In this document: piece after piece, positions 6,078-14,112 of the stretch
How positions within the stretch are numbered: position 1 is the stretch's first letter
Layout of the letters: every line of letters begins with the position of its first letter
NCBI GenBank assembly: GCA_023451395.1
Contig: JAEXZL010000116.1
Coordinates: 1-38,916, forward strand
DNA: 38,916 nucleotides
Origin: Bacillota bacterium
GTDB taxonomy: Bacteria > Bacillota > Clostridia > Clostridiales > Clostridiaceae
Reading direction: 5' to 3'
Made by a program: the position numbers and the translations under genes
The notes under the pieces: model-generated
The model's database searches: none
What the model was told of the DNA's origin: nothing
What the model saw: only the letters and a program-made list of their open reading frames with translations

Positions 6078-7865
6078 TTAAGCTCCTTCGCTAAGGAAGC
6101 GATATTGGGCCATATAAAGATTATAATATAATCCCTTTTCAGCTAAAAGCTCATCATGGCTGCCTGTTTCCTTTATTTCTCCGTCATCTATTACCATAAT
6201 TCTATCGCAGTCTCTTATGGTGGAGAGCCTATGGGCAATAACAAAGGAGGTTCTTCCTCTTAGAAGCTTTTTAATACCTTGCTGTACAAGCTTTTCTGTG
6301 AAGGTATCAATATTTGAGGTAGCTTCATCTAGAATTAATATTCTTGGGTTAGCAAGCATTGCTCTAGCAAAGGATATGAGCTGCCTTTGTCCTAGGGAAA
6401 GCCTTGATCCTCTTTCGTTAACCTCAGTATCGTAACCTTTTTCCATTGCCATAATAAAGTCATGGGCATTTACAGCTTTTGCAGCAGCTATAACCTCTTC
6501 ATCGGTAGCATCTAGCTTGCCGTATCGGATATTTTCTTTTATAGAAGAAGAAAATAAGAAGGTATCCTGAAGCATTATTCCCATTTGTGAGCGAAGGGAT
6601 ATGAGCTCTACATTTTTTATGTTTTTTCCATCAATTAGGACTTCTCCCTTTTGGGTATCATAAAATCTGCTTAGCAGTGCAGTTATTGTGGTTTTTCCAG
6701 CTCCAGTAGGGCCAACAAGGGCTATGGTTTCTCCAGGAGCAACCTTGAAGCTCATATTCTTTAAAACAGGTGTTCCTTCCTCATAATAGAAGGATACATT
6801 TTTAAATTCTACATTTCCTTTAATCTTAGGCATTTTTACAGAATCCTTTATATCCACGATGTCCGGGGAAATGTCTATAATATCAAAAATTCTTTCTGCT
6901 GCTGAAAAGTTTTGAACAAGAGTATTATAGAAGTTAGAGATATTCATTATTGGTCTCCAGAACATACCAATGTACATAGTGAAGGCAATAAGAGTACCTA
7001 TTTCAATAGTATTGTTAGTTATTAGATTCACTCCAACCCAATAAACCAGTATTATACCCATACCCCAAGAAAAGTCTACTAATGGCCAGAAAAGGTCATT
7101 AACCTTTATGGTGTAAACAAAGTAATCCATAAGCTCACTTACCAGCTTCTTGAAGTCCTTTGAAGTATACTCCTCATTAGCAAAGGCTTGAACAACCTTA
7201 ATTCCTGCAAAATCCTCATGAGTAAAGGCATTTAAATTGGAACGCTTCTTTCTGTAATCTACCCATCTTTTAGTTGCTATAGTCTCTATTAAAAACATAC
7301 CAAGGGCTAAAAAGGGAAGTATAGTAAGGCTTGCTAGGGCAAGCTTATAGTTTAAAATAAACATCATCACAGTTACTAGTATAAGGCTAAGAAGCTCTGG
7401 TATAAAGGTGGTTATACTATTATTAAAAAGCTCTTGGAGAGAATTAACATCTCCAATAACCCTTGCCAGTATCTTTCCTACAGGTCTATTGTCAAAGAAG
7501 GAGAAGGAGAGCTTCTGAATATGAGAATAGAGCTCCTCCCTAATATTTATTAAAATATTGTTGGTTATTGAAGACATACTTATAATTCTTACTCTGGTAC
7601 AGTAGGCTGCTATTATATTCATAACTACCAAAATACCACCGATTATAAGAAGTCCTTTTATATCAGCATTTTTAACATTATTATCTATAGCTACCTTTAA
7701 AATATAAGGATTTAAAACTCCCACAAGCATAACATATACCATCAAGGCTATAACAAGGGCAGCTTTAAGCTTATAAGGTTTAAGGTACTTTAATAGTCTG
7801 ACAATAATCTCGGATTTAGAGTGCCTTTGCAGTTCTTCGTCCTGTTTTACGGTATTTCTAGCCAT
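6078..7865 (-). CDS. Heterodimeric ABC exporter subunit with canonical Walker B (BmrD-type partner)
   Basis: A 595-residue half-transporter fusing a six-helix membrane domain (about 30-315) to an ATPase domain (about 345-590). It has Walker A GPTGAGKTT, signature LSLGQRQ, Walker B ILILDEATSNID with the catalytic Glu, and switch His in IAHRLSTI. The second signature glycine of LSGGQ is Leu. The upstream partner has a normal signature but Asp instead of the catalytic Glu, so the two proteins complement each other to make one active and one degenerate ATP site, as in TM287/288 and BmrCD. A multidrug or lipid export role is likely but the substrate is unknown. The start codon shares one base with the preceding stop (TAATG). 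Confidence 0.93.
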   Translation of the reverse strand: MARNTVKQDEELQRHSKSEIIVRLLKYLKPYKLKAALVIALMVYVMLVGVLNPYILKVAIDNNVKNADIKGLLIIGGILVVMNIIAAYCTRVRIISMSSITNNILINIREELYSHIQKLSFSFFDNRPVGKILARVIGDVNSLQELFNNSITTFIPELLSLILVTVMMFILNYKLALASLTILPFLALGMFLIETIATKRWVDYRKKRSNLNAFTHEDFAGIKVVQAFANEEYTSKDFKKLVSELMDYFVYTIKVNDLFWPLVDFSWGMGIILVYWVGVNLITNNTIEIGTLIAFTMYIGMFWRPIMNISNFYNTLVQNFSAAERIFDIIDISPDIVDIKDSVKMPKIKGNVEFKNVSFYYEEGTPVLKNMSFKVAPGETIALVGPTGAGKTTITALLSRFYDTQKGEVLIDGKNIKNVELISLRSQMGIMLQDTFLFSSSIKENIRYGKLDATDEEVIAAAKAVNAHDFIMAMEKGYDTEVNERGSRLSLGQRQLISFARAMLANPRILILDEATSNIDTFTEKLVQQGIKKLLRGRTSFVIAHRLSTIRDCDRIMVIDDGEIKETGSHDELLAEKGLYYNLYMAQYRFLSEGA

Positions 7866-9598
7866 TATACCACCTCGCTTTCTAGGGCTTGGAAATCCTT
7901 AAATTGCTCCTGGTAGATATCGTAGTATCGTCCTTTAAGCTTTAGAAGCTCCTCATGGGTACCTTCTTCTACAATTGTTCCATTTTCAATAAATATAATT
8001 TTGTCAGCGTTTTTAACTGATGAAATTCTGTGGGCGATAATAAAAGTAGTACATTTATTAATTCTATTTTTAAGGTTCTTAAGAAGAGTATACTCTGTTT
8101 CCATATCTAGAGCTGAGCTGGCATCGTCTAATATTAATATGGAAGAATTTCTTATTATAGCTCTTGCTATGGAAATTCTCTGTTTTTGTCCACCAGATAA
8201 ACCTATCCCTCTTTCTCCTACAAGGGTATCATAGCCATCCTCAAAGTCTTCAATAAAATCACAGCAAGCGGTTTTTGCCGCTTCCTCCACCTCTTGAAGG
8301 CTTGCCTTTTTATTTCCAAAGCGGATATTTTCTCTAATTGTTTCTGAGAAGAGGAAGGTATCCTCAGGAACTACTGACATATGGGTTCTTAAGGTTTTTA
8401 AGTCCATATTCTTTAAAGGAATATTATCTATAAGAACCTCTCCTTCTACAGGATCATAGTATCGACCTATTAGATGAAGAAGTGAGGACTTACCAGAGCC
8501 TGTACCTCCCATCACCGCAACGGTGCTTCCAGCAGAAACCTTTAGATTAATATTATTTAGAACTTCCTCCTCACCATATTTGAAGGATACGTTTCTAAAT
8601 TCAATATTTCCTTGAATTACTTCTGGCTTTACAGCATTATCCGGACTGACAATATTTGAAGGCTTATCTAAAATTGCAAATATTTTTTTAGAGGAAGCCT
8701 TATTTTGTGCCAGCATGTTAGTAAGCCAGCCAAGATTTCTCATAGGCCATACAAGATTCCAAATATATTGGCTGAAGGCAAAGAGATCACCATAGCTCAT
8801 ATCCTGCTGAATAACTAATATTCCACCAAAGATAAGCATTATAACTACGGAAATATTGGTTAAAAGCTCTATAGGAGGATAATAGGTAGCCAGTCCTTTA
8901 GCCTGCTTCATATTCAGCTCATAGTTGGATTTATTCATCTTAAGAAATTTTAAAATCTCATGTTTTTCTCTGGCAAAGGCTTTAACAAGTCTTACACCAG
9001 CTATATTTTCCTGGGCAGTGGTATTTATAACCGCCGCCTGGTCAGAGATGGCTTCATAGCTTTTCATTATATTCTTTTCAAGCTTTATTGCTAAAAAGCC
9101 TATGGGAATCATAATGCTTATGCAGGCCAAGGCTAGCTTATAATTTAATATAAATAATATTGCAGAGCTTAATACAAAATAAATAATATTTTCCACAAAA
9201 AGTCTCAGTCCAAAGGATATAGTTCTCCAGATGTTATCAACATCCTCACCGATTCTTGACATTAACTCACCAGTGTTCATATTATCAAAATATGAATACT
9301 CTAAGCTTTGTATATGATCAAAAAGATCGTTCTTTATAGATTCATTTACCTTTGTGGAAAGAACATCAAAAAGAAATTCTTTAGCATAACCGAAGAAATT
9401 TTTTATCAAGGTTAAAGCTAAAAAGCTCAAAAGTAAAAATGTAAAAATAGAAAACTCACGCTTTTCAATAACTCTATCCACTATAAGTTTGGTAATATAA
9501 GGCATTCCTACATCTGCAGCAATTACTATAAGCATAGCAGCCATAGGTATATATAGAAGGGCCTTATGTCTCAATACGTACTTAAATATTCTTTTCAT
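7865..9598 (-). CDS. Heterodimeric ABC exporter subunit with degenerate Walker B (BmrC-type partner)
   Basis: A 577-residue half-transporter: membrane domain about 1-300 with six helices, ATPase domain about 330-570. Motifs: Walker A GGTGSGKSS, signature LSGGQKQ, Walker B ILILDDASSALD and switch His in IAHRISSV. The residue after Walker B is Asp where the catalytic Glu is expected, the hallmark of the degenerate-site subunit of heterodimeric exporters. AAGGAGG lies before the ATG at 9598. The next gene overlaps by one base. Upstream are a short leader ORF and two terminators, so expression is probably controlled by attenuation; no strong promoter was found between the last terminator and this gene. 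Confidence 0.93.
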   Translation of the reverse strand: MKRIFKYVLRHKALLYIPMAAMLIVIAADVGMPYITKLIVDRVIEKREFSIFTFLLLSFLALTLIKNFFGYAKEFLFDVLSTKVNESIKNDLFDHIQSLEYSYFDNMNTGELMSRIGEDVDNIWRTISFGLRLFVENIIYFVLSSAILFILNYKLALACISIMIPIGFLAIKLEKNIMKSYEAISDQAAVINTTAQENIAGVRLVKAFAREKHEILKFLKMNKSNYELNMKQAKGLATYYPPIELLTNISVVIMLIFGGILVIQQDMSYGDLFAFSQYIWNLVWPMRNLGWLTNMLAQNKASSKKIFAILDKPSNIVSPDNAVKPEVIQGNIEFRNVSFKYGEEEVLNNINLKVSAGSTVAVMGGTGSGKSSLLHLIGRYYDPVEGEVLIDNIPLKNMDLKTLRTHMSVVPEDTFLFSETIRENIRFGNKKASLQEVEEAAKTACCDFIEDFEDGYDTLVGERGIGLSGGQKQRISIARAIIRNSSILILDDASSALDMETEYTLLKNLKNRINKCTTFIIAHRISSVKNADKIIFIENGTIVEEGTHEELLKLKGRYYDIYQEQFKDFQALESEVV

Positions 9599-9667
9599 AA
9601 TCTCATCCTCCTTGCCAGTCCCTTTAAGTATTGAATTATTTCTTTGTTTCTAGGCTGTTTTTACTTT

Positions 9668-9698
9668 AAGAAAAGAGCCATGGATATACCCATAGCTC
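9668..9698 (-). terminator. Second leader terminator before the ABC exporter genes
   Basis: On the minus strand GAGCTATGG (9698-9690) pairs with CCATGGCTC (9683-9675) through eight Watson-Crick pairs and one G-U, with a 6-nt loop, followed by TTTTCTT (9674-9668). It is about 70 nt upstream of the first ABC gene. Its 3' arm (TGGCTC plus TTTT) repeats that of the first leader terminator. Confidence 0.75.
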
Positions 9699-9718
9699 TA
9701 TATATAATAATTCTTATC

Positions 9719-9750
9719 AAAAGAGCCAAGGGTAAGATAACCCTTGGCTC
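9719..9750 (-). terminator. First leader terminator after the 27-codon ORF
   Basis: On the minus strand GAGCCAAGGG (9750-9741) pairs perfectly with CCCTTGGCTC (9732-9723) over an 8-nt loop, followed by TTTT. It starts 27 nt after the leader ORF stop codon and ends 120 nt before the first ABC gene. It would release most transcripts from the leader promoter before the exporter genes. Confidence 0.88.
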
Positions 9751-9777
9751 TGCATTAATCAAAGTAAATAAACACTT

Positions 9778-9861
9778 TTACTGCACGGAAACAAAGATAG
9801 GGCATCTAATATACATAGGTATTGAATTGTTAACGTTAAATTTAAATCTCATTGCGTTCAT
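9778..9861 (-). CDS. 27-codon putative regulatory leader peptide of the ABC exporter operon
   Basis: A small ORF beginning MNAMRFKF and ending PIFVSVQ, 27 residues. AAAGGAG lies 8 nt before the ATG at 9861, as good as any SD in the window. A TTGCCA-N17-TAATAT promoter lies about 37 nt farther up, and an intrinsic terminator follows the stop codon after 27 nt. There is no signal peptide or known domain. Its placement before a heterodimeric exporter resembles bmrB, the leader peptide of B. subtilis bmrBCD, where ribosome stalling on the leader lets transcription pass the terminator. Its own 3' half contains CCTATCT (9801-9795), which can pair with AGATAGG overlapping the SD (9871-9865). It might instead encode an independent small peptide. 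Confidence 0.6.
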   Translation of the reverse strand: MNAMRFKFNVNNSIPMYIRCPIFVSVQ

Positions 9862-9904
9862 TGTCCTATCTCCTTTCTTAGTTTAATTTATTATTACCTT
9901 TTAC

Positions 9905-9933
9905 ATATTACAGTAAATTTTGGTAATTGGCAA
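9905..9933 (-). promoter_or_regulatory. sigmaA promoter of the leader ORF and ABC exporter operon
   Basis: On the minus strand, TTGCCA (9933-9928), a 17-nt spacer and TAATAT (9910-9905) form a good sigmaA-type promoter just downstream of murC. Predicted transcription start is near 9898, giving a leader RNA of about 300 nt before the first ABC gene. Confidence 0.6.
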
Positions 9934-9953
9934 TAGAATATTCGAAATTTTAA

Positions 9954-11327
9954 TTATTTTAGATACATTTCGCCGACTTGTACTACATCACCGGCACCTA
10001 CCGTTAAAAGAAGGTCTCCTGAGGATAGCTTTTTAGAAACATATTCTAAGGCCTCCTCATGGGTGTGAACATTAATGCAGGTAAGGCCAGTTTCCCTTAT
10101 GGCAGCTCCAAGCATATCAGAGTTTATTTCCCCAGTGTCCTTTTCTCTTGCTGCATATATGTCCATTAAAATCAGCTCATCTACACCTTGGAAGCACTTT
10201 GTGAAATCCTCAAAAAGTGTTTTAGTTCTAGTATAGGTATGAGGCTGAAAAACGCAGAATATTTTGTTGTGAGGATAGACAGCGGCAGTATCCAGACTAG
10301 CTCTTATCTCTGTAGGGTGATGGGCATAATCATCAATAACAGTAACTCCATTTTTTTCTCCCTTGATTTCAAAGCGCTTATGGGCACCTTTGAAGTTTTT
10401 AAGTCCCAAGGCAATATTCTCAGAGGAAATGTCAAATAGTAGAGAAACAGCTATGGTACAGAGGGCATTTAGTATGTTATGGCGTCCTTGGACACCTAAG
10501 TCGATCCTAAATAACTTTTTATCACCATAGAAGACATCAAAGCTAGGACATCCTTTTGAGTTGTAGCTTATGTTTTTTGCTGTATAGTCTCCTTTATCAA
10601 AGCCATAGCTTATGGTGTTGCATGGGGCCTGTGATAGAATATTTTCTACTCTTTCATCATCGGCATAACCGATAAGATAACCGTTATTAGGTATTATATG
10701 AGAAAACTCCTTGAAGGTTTCATAAATATGATTGATGTCTTTATAATAATCTAGGTGATCTGCATCTATGTTTAGTATAATCCCTATATAAGGAAAGAAT
10801 TTAAGAAAGGAAGCTTTATATTCACAGGCTTCAGTGATAAAGTAATCACTGTTTCCTACTCTGAAGTTTCCATTTATTATATCCAGTTCTCCTCCTACCA
10901 ATATTGTGGGATCAAGCTCTCCTTGAAGAGTTACATGAGATATCATAGAGGTAGCAGTGGTCTTGCCGTGCGTCCCTGCTACAGCAACATTGTATTTATG
11001 ACCCTGCATTATATGACCTAAAAATTCAGCTCTATCCATAAGCATTAGTTTTGCTTCTTTAGCATAAATAAGTTCAGGGTTATCAGAAGGAATGGCAGCA
11101 GTATATACTACTAAATTTGAATCCTTTATATTTGAGGCCTTATGACCTATGTAAATTTCTGCACCAAGTTTTCTTAAGTTATGAAGTATATGAGAATCTT
11201 TTGCGTCAGAGCCGGATACTTTATAGCCTGCATTTAAAAGTACTGCAGCAAGCCCGCTCATGCTTATTCCCCCAATGCCTATAAAGTGAACCTTTCTATC
11301 TTTATCTTTTATAAAATCGAATGACAA
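9954..11327 (-). CDS. murC: UDP-N-acetylmuramate--L-alanine ligase
   Basis: Full-length MurC of 457 residues; adds L-alanine to UDP-MurNAc in the cytoplasm, using ATP, as the first peptide step of peptidoglycan synthesis. Visible motifs: UDP-binding GIGGISMSGLA near residue 17, ATP loop AGTHGKTTATS near 116, central EACEYKASF, DADHLDYY, and C-terminal YAHHPTEI with FQPHTYTRT. The start is a TTG at 11327 (MSFDFIKDKDRKVHFIG) preceded by AGGGG. It is downstream of the HD-GYP gene on the same strand, with 73 bp between them and no clear terminator. No other mur gene is adjacent. Confidence 0.97.
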   Translation of the reverse strand: MSFDFIKDKDRKVHFIGIGGISMSGLAAVLLNAGYKVSGSDAKDSHILHNLRKLGAEIYIGHKASNIKDSNLVVYTAAIPSDNPELIYAKEAKLMLMDRAEFLGHIMQGHKYNVAVAGTHGKTTATSMISHVTLQGELDPTILVGGELDIINGNFRVGNSDYFITEACEYKASFLKFFPYIGIILNIDADHLDYYKDINHIYETFKEFSHIIPNNGYLIGYADDERVENILSQAPCNTISYGFDKGDYTAKNISYNSKGCPSFDVFYGDKKLFRIDLGVQGRHNILNALCTIAVSLLFDISSENIALGLKNFKGAHKRFEIKGEKNGVTVIDDYAHHPTEIRASLDTAAVYPHNKIFCVFQPHTYTRTKTLFEDFTKCFQGVDELILMDIYAAREKDTGEINSDMLGAAIRETGLTCINVHTHEEALEYVSKKLSSGDLLLTVGAGDVVQVGEMYLK

Positions 11328-11400
11328 AAAATCAACCCCTTTTTTTTAGCTCATTAATAATTATATACATATTCTCAAAAAAAAACACTGAATTAATAAA

Positions 11401-12462
11401 TTATATTAAATCTATTATGGAAAGATCTTTTTCAGTTGCAAGATTATAAAAGCTATCTTTAATGGAAATAAGAGGCCTTAATATATTATTAATATCTATT
11501 TTTACTATGGTGCCAATTTCACCGTTGTTTAGTACAACACTGTCTCCAATATAAAAATTCAACATATTTTTTATGAAAATACTGGTATATGAAGGATCTA
11601 GCTTTCTAAAGGAGGAAGTTTTAAGCTCGTCTAATACCTCTAAGGGACATATTCTATCTCGATAAATCCTGTTAGAGGTCATAGCATCAAAGGTATCTGC
11701 TATAGCAATTATCTTTGCAAAGGGGGTTATTTGATGACTTTTAAGTCCCAATGGATAGCCTTCTCCATCCTCTCTTTCGTGATGCATAAGTACCGCAAGG
11801 CTGACAGTCTTGTCTATGAAGGGTATTCTTTTAACAATTTCATAGCCAAAGCGGGAATGATTTTTCATCTCTTCGTATTCTTTTTTTGTAAGAGTGCCTT
11901 CCTTATTTAACACTTCAGGGCGAATCATGCTTTTACCTAAATCATGAAGAATTCCTCCATAAGATAGAAGCCTTAAATCCTTAGAGGAAAGGTGGAGCCA
12001 TCTTCCTAATAAAACCGACAGCACAGCAGTATTAACGGAATGTCGCAGTGTGTATTCATTTATTTCTCTCATTTCAATAATATCCTTAATTACAAGTCCT
12101 TTATCATGATCAGAATTTAAGATATCATTGGAAAGACTTCTGAGTAGTCCTATGTCAATTTCATTGGTGGTCTCTAGCTTTGTAAAAACTTCTTCTGCAG
12201 CCATTGTCATATGATAGAAGTATTTTTTTATCCTTTCTTTTTTATATAGAGGGCTTTCTTTATAAAGAGTGCTGTTTTCATCAGCTTCTAGAGAATATAT
12301 CTCTAAATGTTCATGAGGGAATTTGTGGTTTATTTTATAGGCTAATTTTGAAGATACCAGAGCTTTTTTGTTTAAAAGCTTTACATTATTAATAACAAAA
12401 TCTTTACTTAAGATCATACCAGCACATAAATCTATGCCTCTAATTTCAAGTCTTTCTTTCAT
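11401..12462 (-). CDS. HD-GYP domain protein, probable c-di-GMP phosphodiesterase
   Basis: The 353-residue protein has an N-terminal region of about 120 residues with no recognised domain and an HD-GYP domain (about 130-300). The metal and catalytic residues are present: His141 (RHSVNTA), HD at 173-174 (ILHDLGK), His201 (KNHSRFGYEI), HH at 227-228 and GYP at 235-237 (HHEREDGEGYP). This domain linearises cyclic di-GMP and usually also pGpG. No receiver domain, membrane segment or GGDEF domain is present, so its input signal is unclear. CGAGGTG precedes the ATG at 12462. The neighbouring genes do not point to a pathway. Confidence 0.93.
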   Translation of the reverse strand: MKERLEIRGIDLCAGMILSKDFVINNVKLLNKKALVSSKLAYKINHKFPHEHLEIYSLEADENSTLYKESPLYKKERIKKYFYHMTMAAEEVFTKLETTNEIDIGLLRSLSNDILNSDHDKGLVIKDIIEMREINEYTLRHSVNTAVLSVLLGRWLHLSSKDLRLLSYGGILHDLGKSMIRPEVLNKEGTLTKKEYEEMKNHSRFGYEIVKRIPFIDKTVSLAVLMHHEREDGEGYPLGLKSHQITPFAKIIAIADTFDAMTSNRIYRDRICPLEVLDELKTSSFRKLDPSYTSIFIKNMLNFYIGDSVVLNNGEIGTIVKIDINNILRPLISIKDSFYNLATEKDLSIIDLI

Positions 12463-12684
12463 GGTACACCTCGTTTCATGGTGATCTAATATGAATATAT
12501 TATCAAATATAGATATTAATGTAAATGTTTTCCGGAAAAGTGATTAAAAAACAAGAATAGAGAAAAATCTTTGCAATACAGTTATTGGTTATTGTAAAAG
12601 AGAATGAAATAGAATAAAATATGAATATTAAGATTGTTTTTTTAAAATAAATTTCGTGTCTAATAACTGTGAGAGGTGATCTTT

Positions 12685-13500
12685 TTGGAAAAATTCACTA
12701 GAAACGGAAGAATATCTGCTATCACCAGAGTGTTATCTTCAAATCCAAATACTATTATTAACTATAATTATTTTTGTGAGCTCTTAAAAGGAGCAAAATC
12801 TACTATAAGTGAGGATATAGTCATAGTAAAGGATACTTTAAAGAGAATTGAATTTGGTGAAGTTGAAACTGTTGCTGGTGCAGCAGGGGGAGTAAAGTAT
12901 ATTCCAAATATAAGTGCTGAAGAAAAGAAGAGATTTGCTGAGGAACTCTGTGAGCTACTAAAGGATAAAAGCCGTGTTGTGCCAGGAAATTTTATATATA
13001 TGACAGATATTATGTTTAATCCTAAAATTATAAGTACTGCAGGGATGATTCTAGCCTCCTGCTTTTATGATAAAGAAATTGATCATGTTGTTACCGTTGA
13101 AACAAAAGGTGTACCTTTGGCATATGAGGTAGCTAAGAATTTGGGAGTATCTCTTGTTACTGTGAGGAGAGAAAACAAGGTTACTGAAGGACCAACGGTT
13201 ACAATTAACTACCTATCTGGATCATCTGGAAGAATACAAAATATGTCGTTAGCGAAAAGAAGCTTGAAAAAAGGGGCAAAATGTATTTTTATAGATGATT
13301 TTATGAGAGCCGGTGGTACTGCTACGGGTATTAAGGACCTGTTAAAGGAGTTTGAAAGCCAGCTTGTAGGTATAGGAGTTCTTGTGGATAATGTTGGCTC
13401 TGGAAGGAAGCTTGTGGAGGATAGAGTATCAATTCTAGATTTTCATTCTGTGGATGATGATGGAAGTATAAATATGACCCTGTCCTCATTGTATAAATAG
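12685..13500 (+). CDS. purR: Purine operon repressor PurR
   Basis: A 271-residue DNA-binding regulator of purine genes. The N-terminal winged helix covers about 1-72 (begins MEKFTRNGRISAITRVL) and a phosphoribosyltransferase-like domain follows. Its PRPP motif is IFIDDFMRAGGTATG near 208. In Bacillus PRPP binding releases PurR from its operators. The TTG at 12685 is chosen because the AGAGGTGAT SD lies directly before it; the in-frame GTG at 12676 is inside that SD. The gene opens the conserved purR-spoVG-glmU-prs block. Bacillus has yabJ between purR and spoVG; here it is absent. Confidence 0.95.
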   Translation: MEKFTRNGRISAITRVLSSNPNTIINYNYFCELLKGAKSTISEDIVIVKDTLKRIEFGEVETVAGAAGGVKYIPNISAEEKKRFAEELCELLKDKSRVVPGNFIYMTDIMFNPKIISTAGMILASCFYDKEIDHVVTVETKGVPLAYEVAKNLGVSLVTVRRENKVTEGPTVTINYLSGSSGRIQNMSLAKRSLKKGAKCIFIDDFMRAGGTATGIKDLLKEFESQLVGIGVLVDNVGSGRKLVEDRVSILDFHSVDDDGSINMTLSSLYK

Positions 13501-13568
13501 TTAATATTGTTTAAAAAAAAGCAAAATTATTAATAATTATTTAATTTTTAAAAAATAATTATAAAAAA

Positions 13569-13597
13569 AGAGGAAAAGCGAAACAAATAGAGAAATA
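13569..13597 (+). promoter_or_regulatory. sigmaH-like promoter of spoVG
   Basis: AGAGGAAAA (13569-13577) fits the sigmaH -35 pattern RNAGGAWWW, and GAAATAA at 13592 lies 14 nt farther on, one base off the -10 pattern GAATWW. B. subtilis spoVG is a classic sigmaH target, so this agrees with known regulation. The leader would be about 30 nt. Confidence 0.45.
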
Positions 13598-13634
13598 ATA
13601 TCATATCGTGATAACGCAACTTGGAGGTGTTTTT

Positions 13635-13928
13635 ATGCAGATTACCGATGTAAGAATTAGAAAAATCGCTGCAGATGGTAAAATGAAAGCAATTGTATCC
13701 GTAACCTTTGATAATGAATTCGTAGTTCACGATATAAAGGTTATAGAGGGACAAAACGGTCTATTCATTGCTATGCCTAGTAGGAAAACTCCAGATGGAG
13801 AGTTTAAGGACATAGCTCACCCAATCAATACTACAACAAGAGAGAAGATCCAGGAATCTATTCTAAGCGAGTATGAAAAGGTTAAGAATGAAGAACTAGC
13901 TCCAAATGAAGAAACCGTAATAGGGTAA
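13635..13928 (+). CDS. spoVG: SpoVG, RNA/DNA-binding regulator
   Basis: A 97-residue protein with the conserved SpoVG sequence: begins MQITDVRIRKI, then the central VTFDNEFVVHDIKVIEG and FIAMPSRKTPDGEFKDIAHPI. The family binds nucleic acid (RNA, and DNA in some species) and affects spore cortex formation, asymmetric division and surface or virulence genes. The ATG at 13635 follows TTGGAGGTG; the open frame upstream of that SD is non-coding. Its place between purR and glmU is as in Bacillus. A terminator follows immediately. Confidence 0.97.
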   Translation: MQITDVRIRKIAADGKMKAIVSVTFDNEFVVHDIKVIEGQNGLFIAMPSRKTPDGEFKDIAHPINTTTREKIQESILSEYEKVKNEELAPNEETVIG

Positions 13929-13953
13929 AAGAGAGATTACATCTCTCTTTTTT
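13928..13953 (+). terminator. Terminator of spoVG
   Basis: AAAGAGAGAT (13928-13937) pairs perfectly with ATCTCTCTTT (13941-13950) and runs into a T stretch. It starts at the last base of the spoVG stop codon, so spoVG is a separate unit from glmU. Confidence 0.9.
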
Positions 13954-14008
13954 GCTGTGTAAATATATATTATAGGAAATAATACATATTTTAAGAGTAA
14001 AAGTATAA

Positions 14009-14037
14009 TTGAAATAATACCTATGATAAAATATAAT
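14009..14037 (+). promoter_or_regulatory. sigmaA promoter of glmU-prs
   Basis: TTGAAA (14009-14014), a 17-nt spacer and a consensus TATAAT (14032-14037). It lies downstream of the spoVG terminator, about 75 nt before the glmU ATG. Confidence 0.7.
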
Positions 14038-14112
14038 AGTAAAGAATAAAATTATGGGAAAAATTCTAAAATAATTAGAAATATTATTACAAAATAAACC
14101 AGAGGTGTTCAA

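Noticed and set aside
9644..9886. An 80-codon plus-strand frame across the leader region of the ABC operon
   Set aside because: It is read through both terminator hairpins and antisense to the leader ORF, with no SD; the minus-strand arrangement explains the sequence better.
12676..12684. GTG at 12676 as the purR start
   Set aside because: It lies within the AGAGGTGAT SD; the TTG at 12685 gives the N-terminus typical of PurR.
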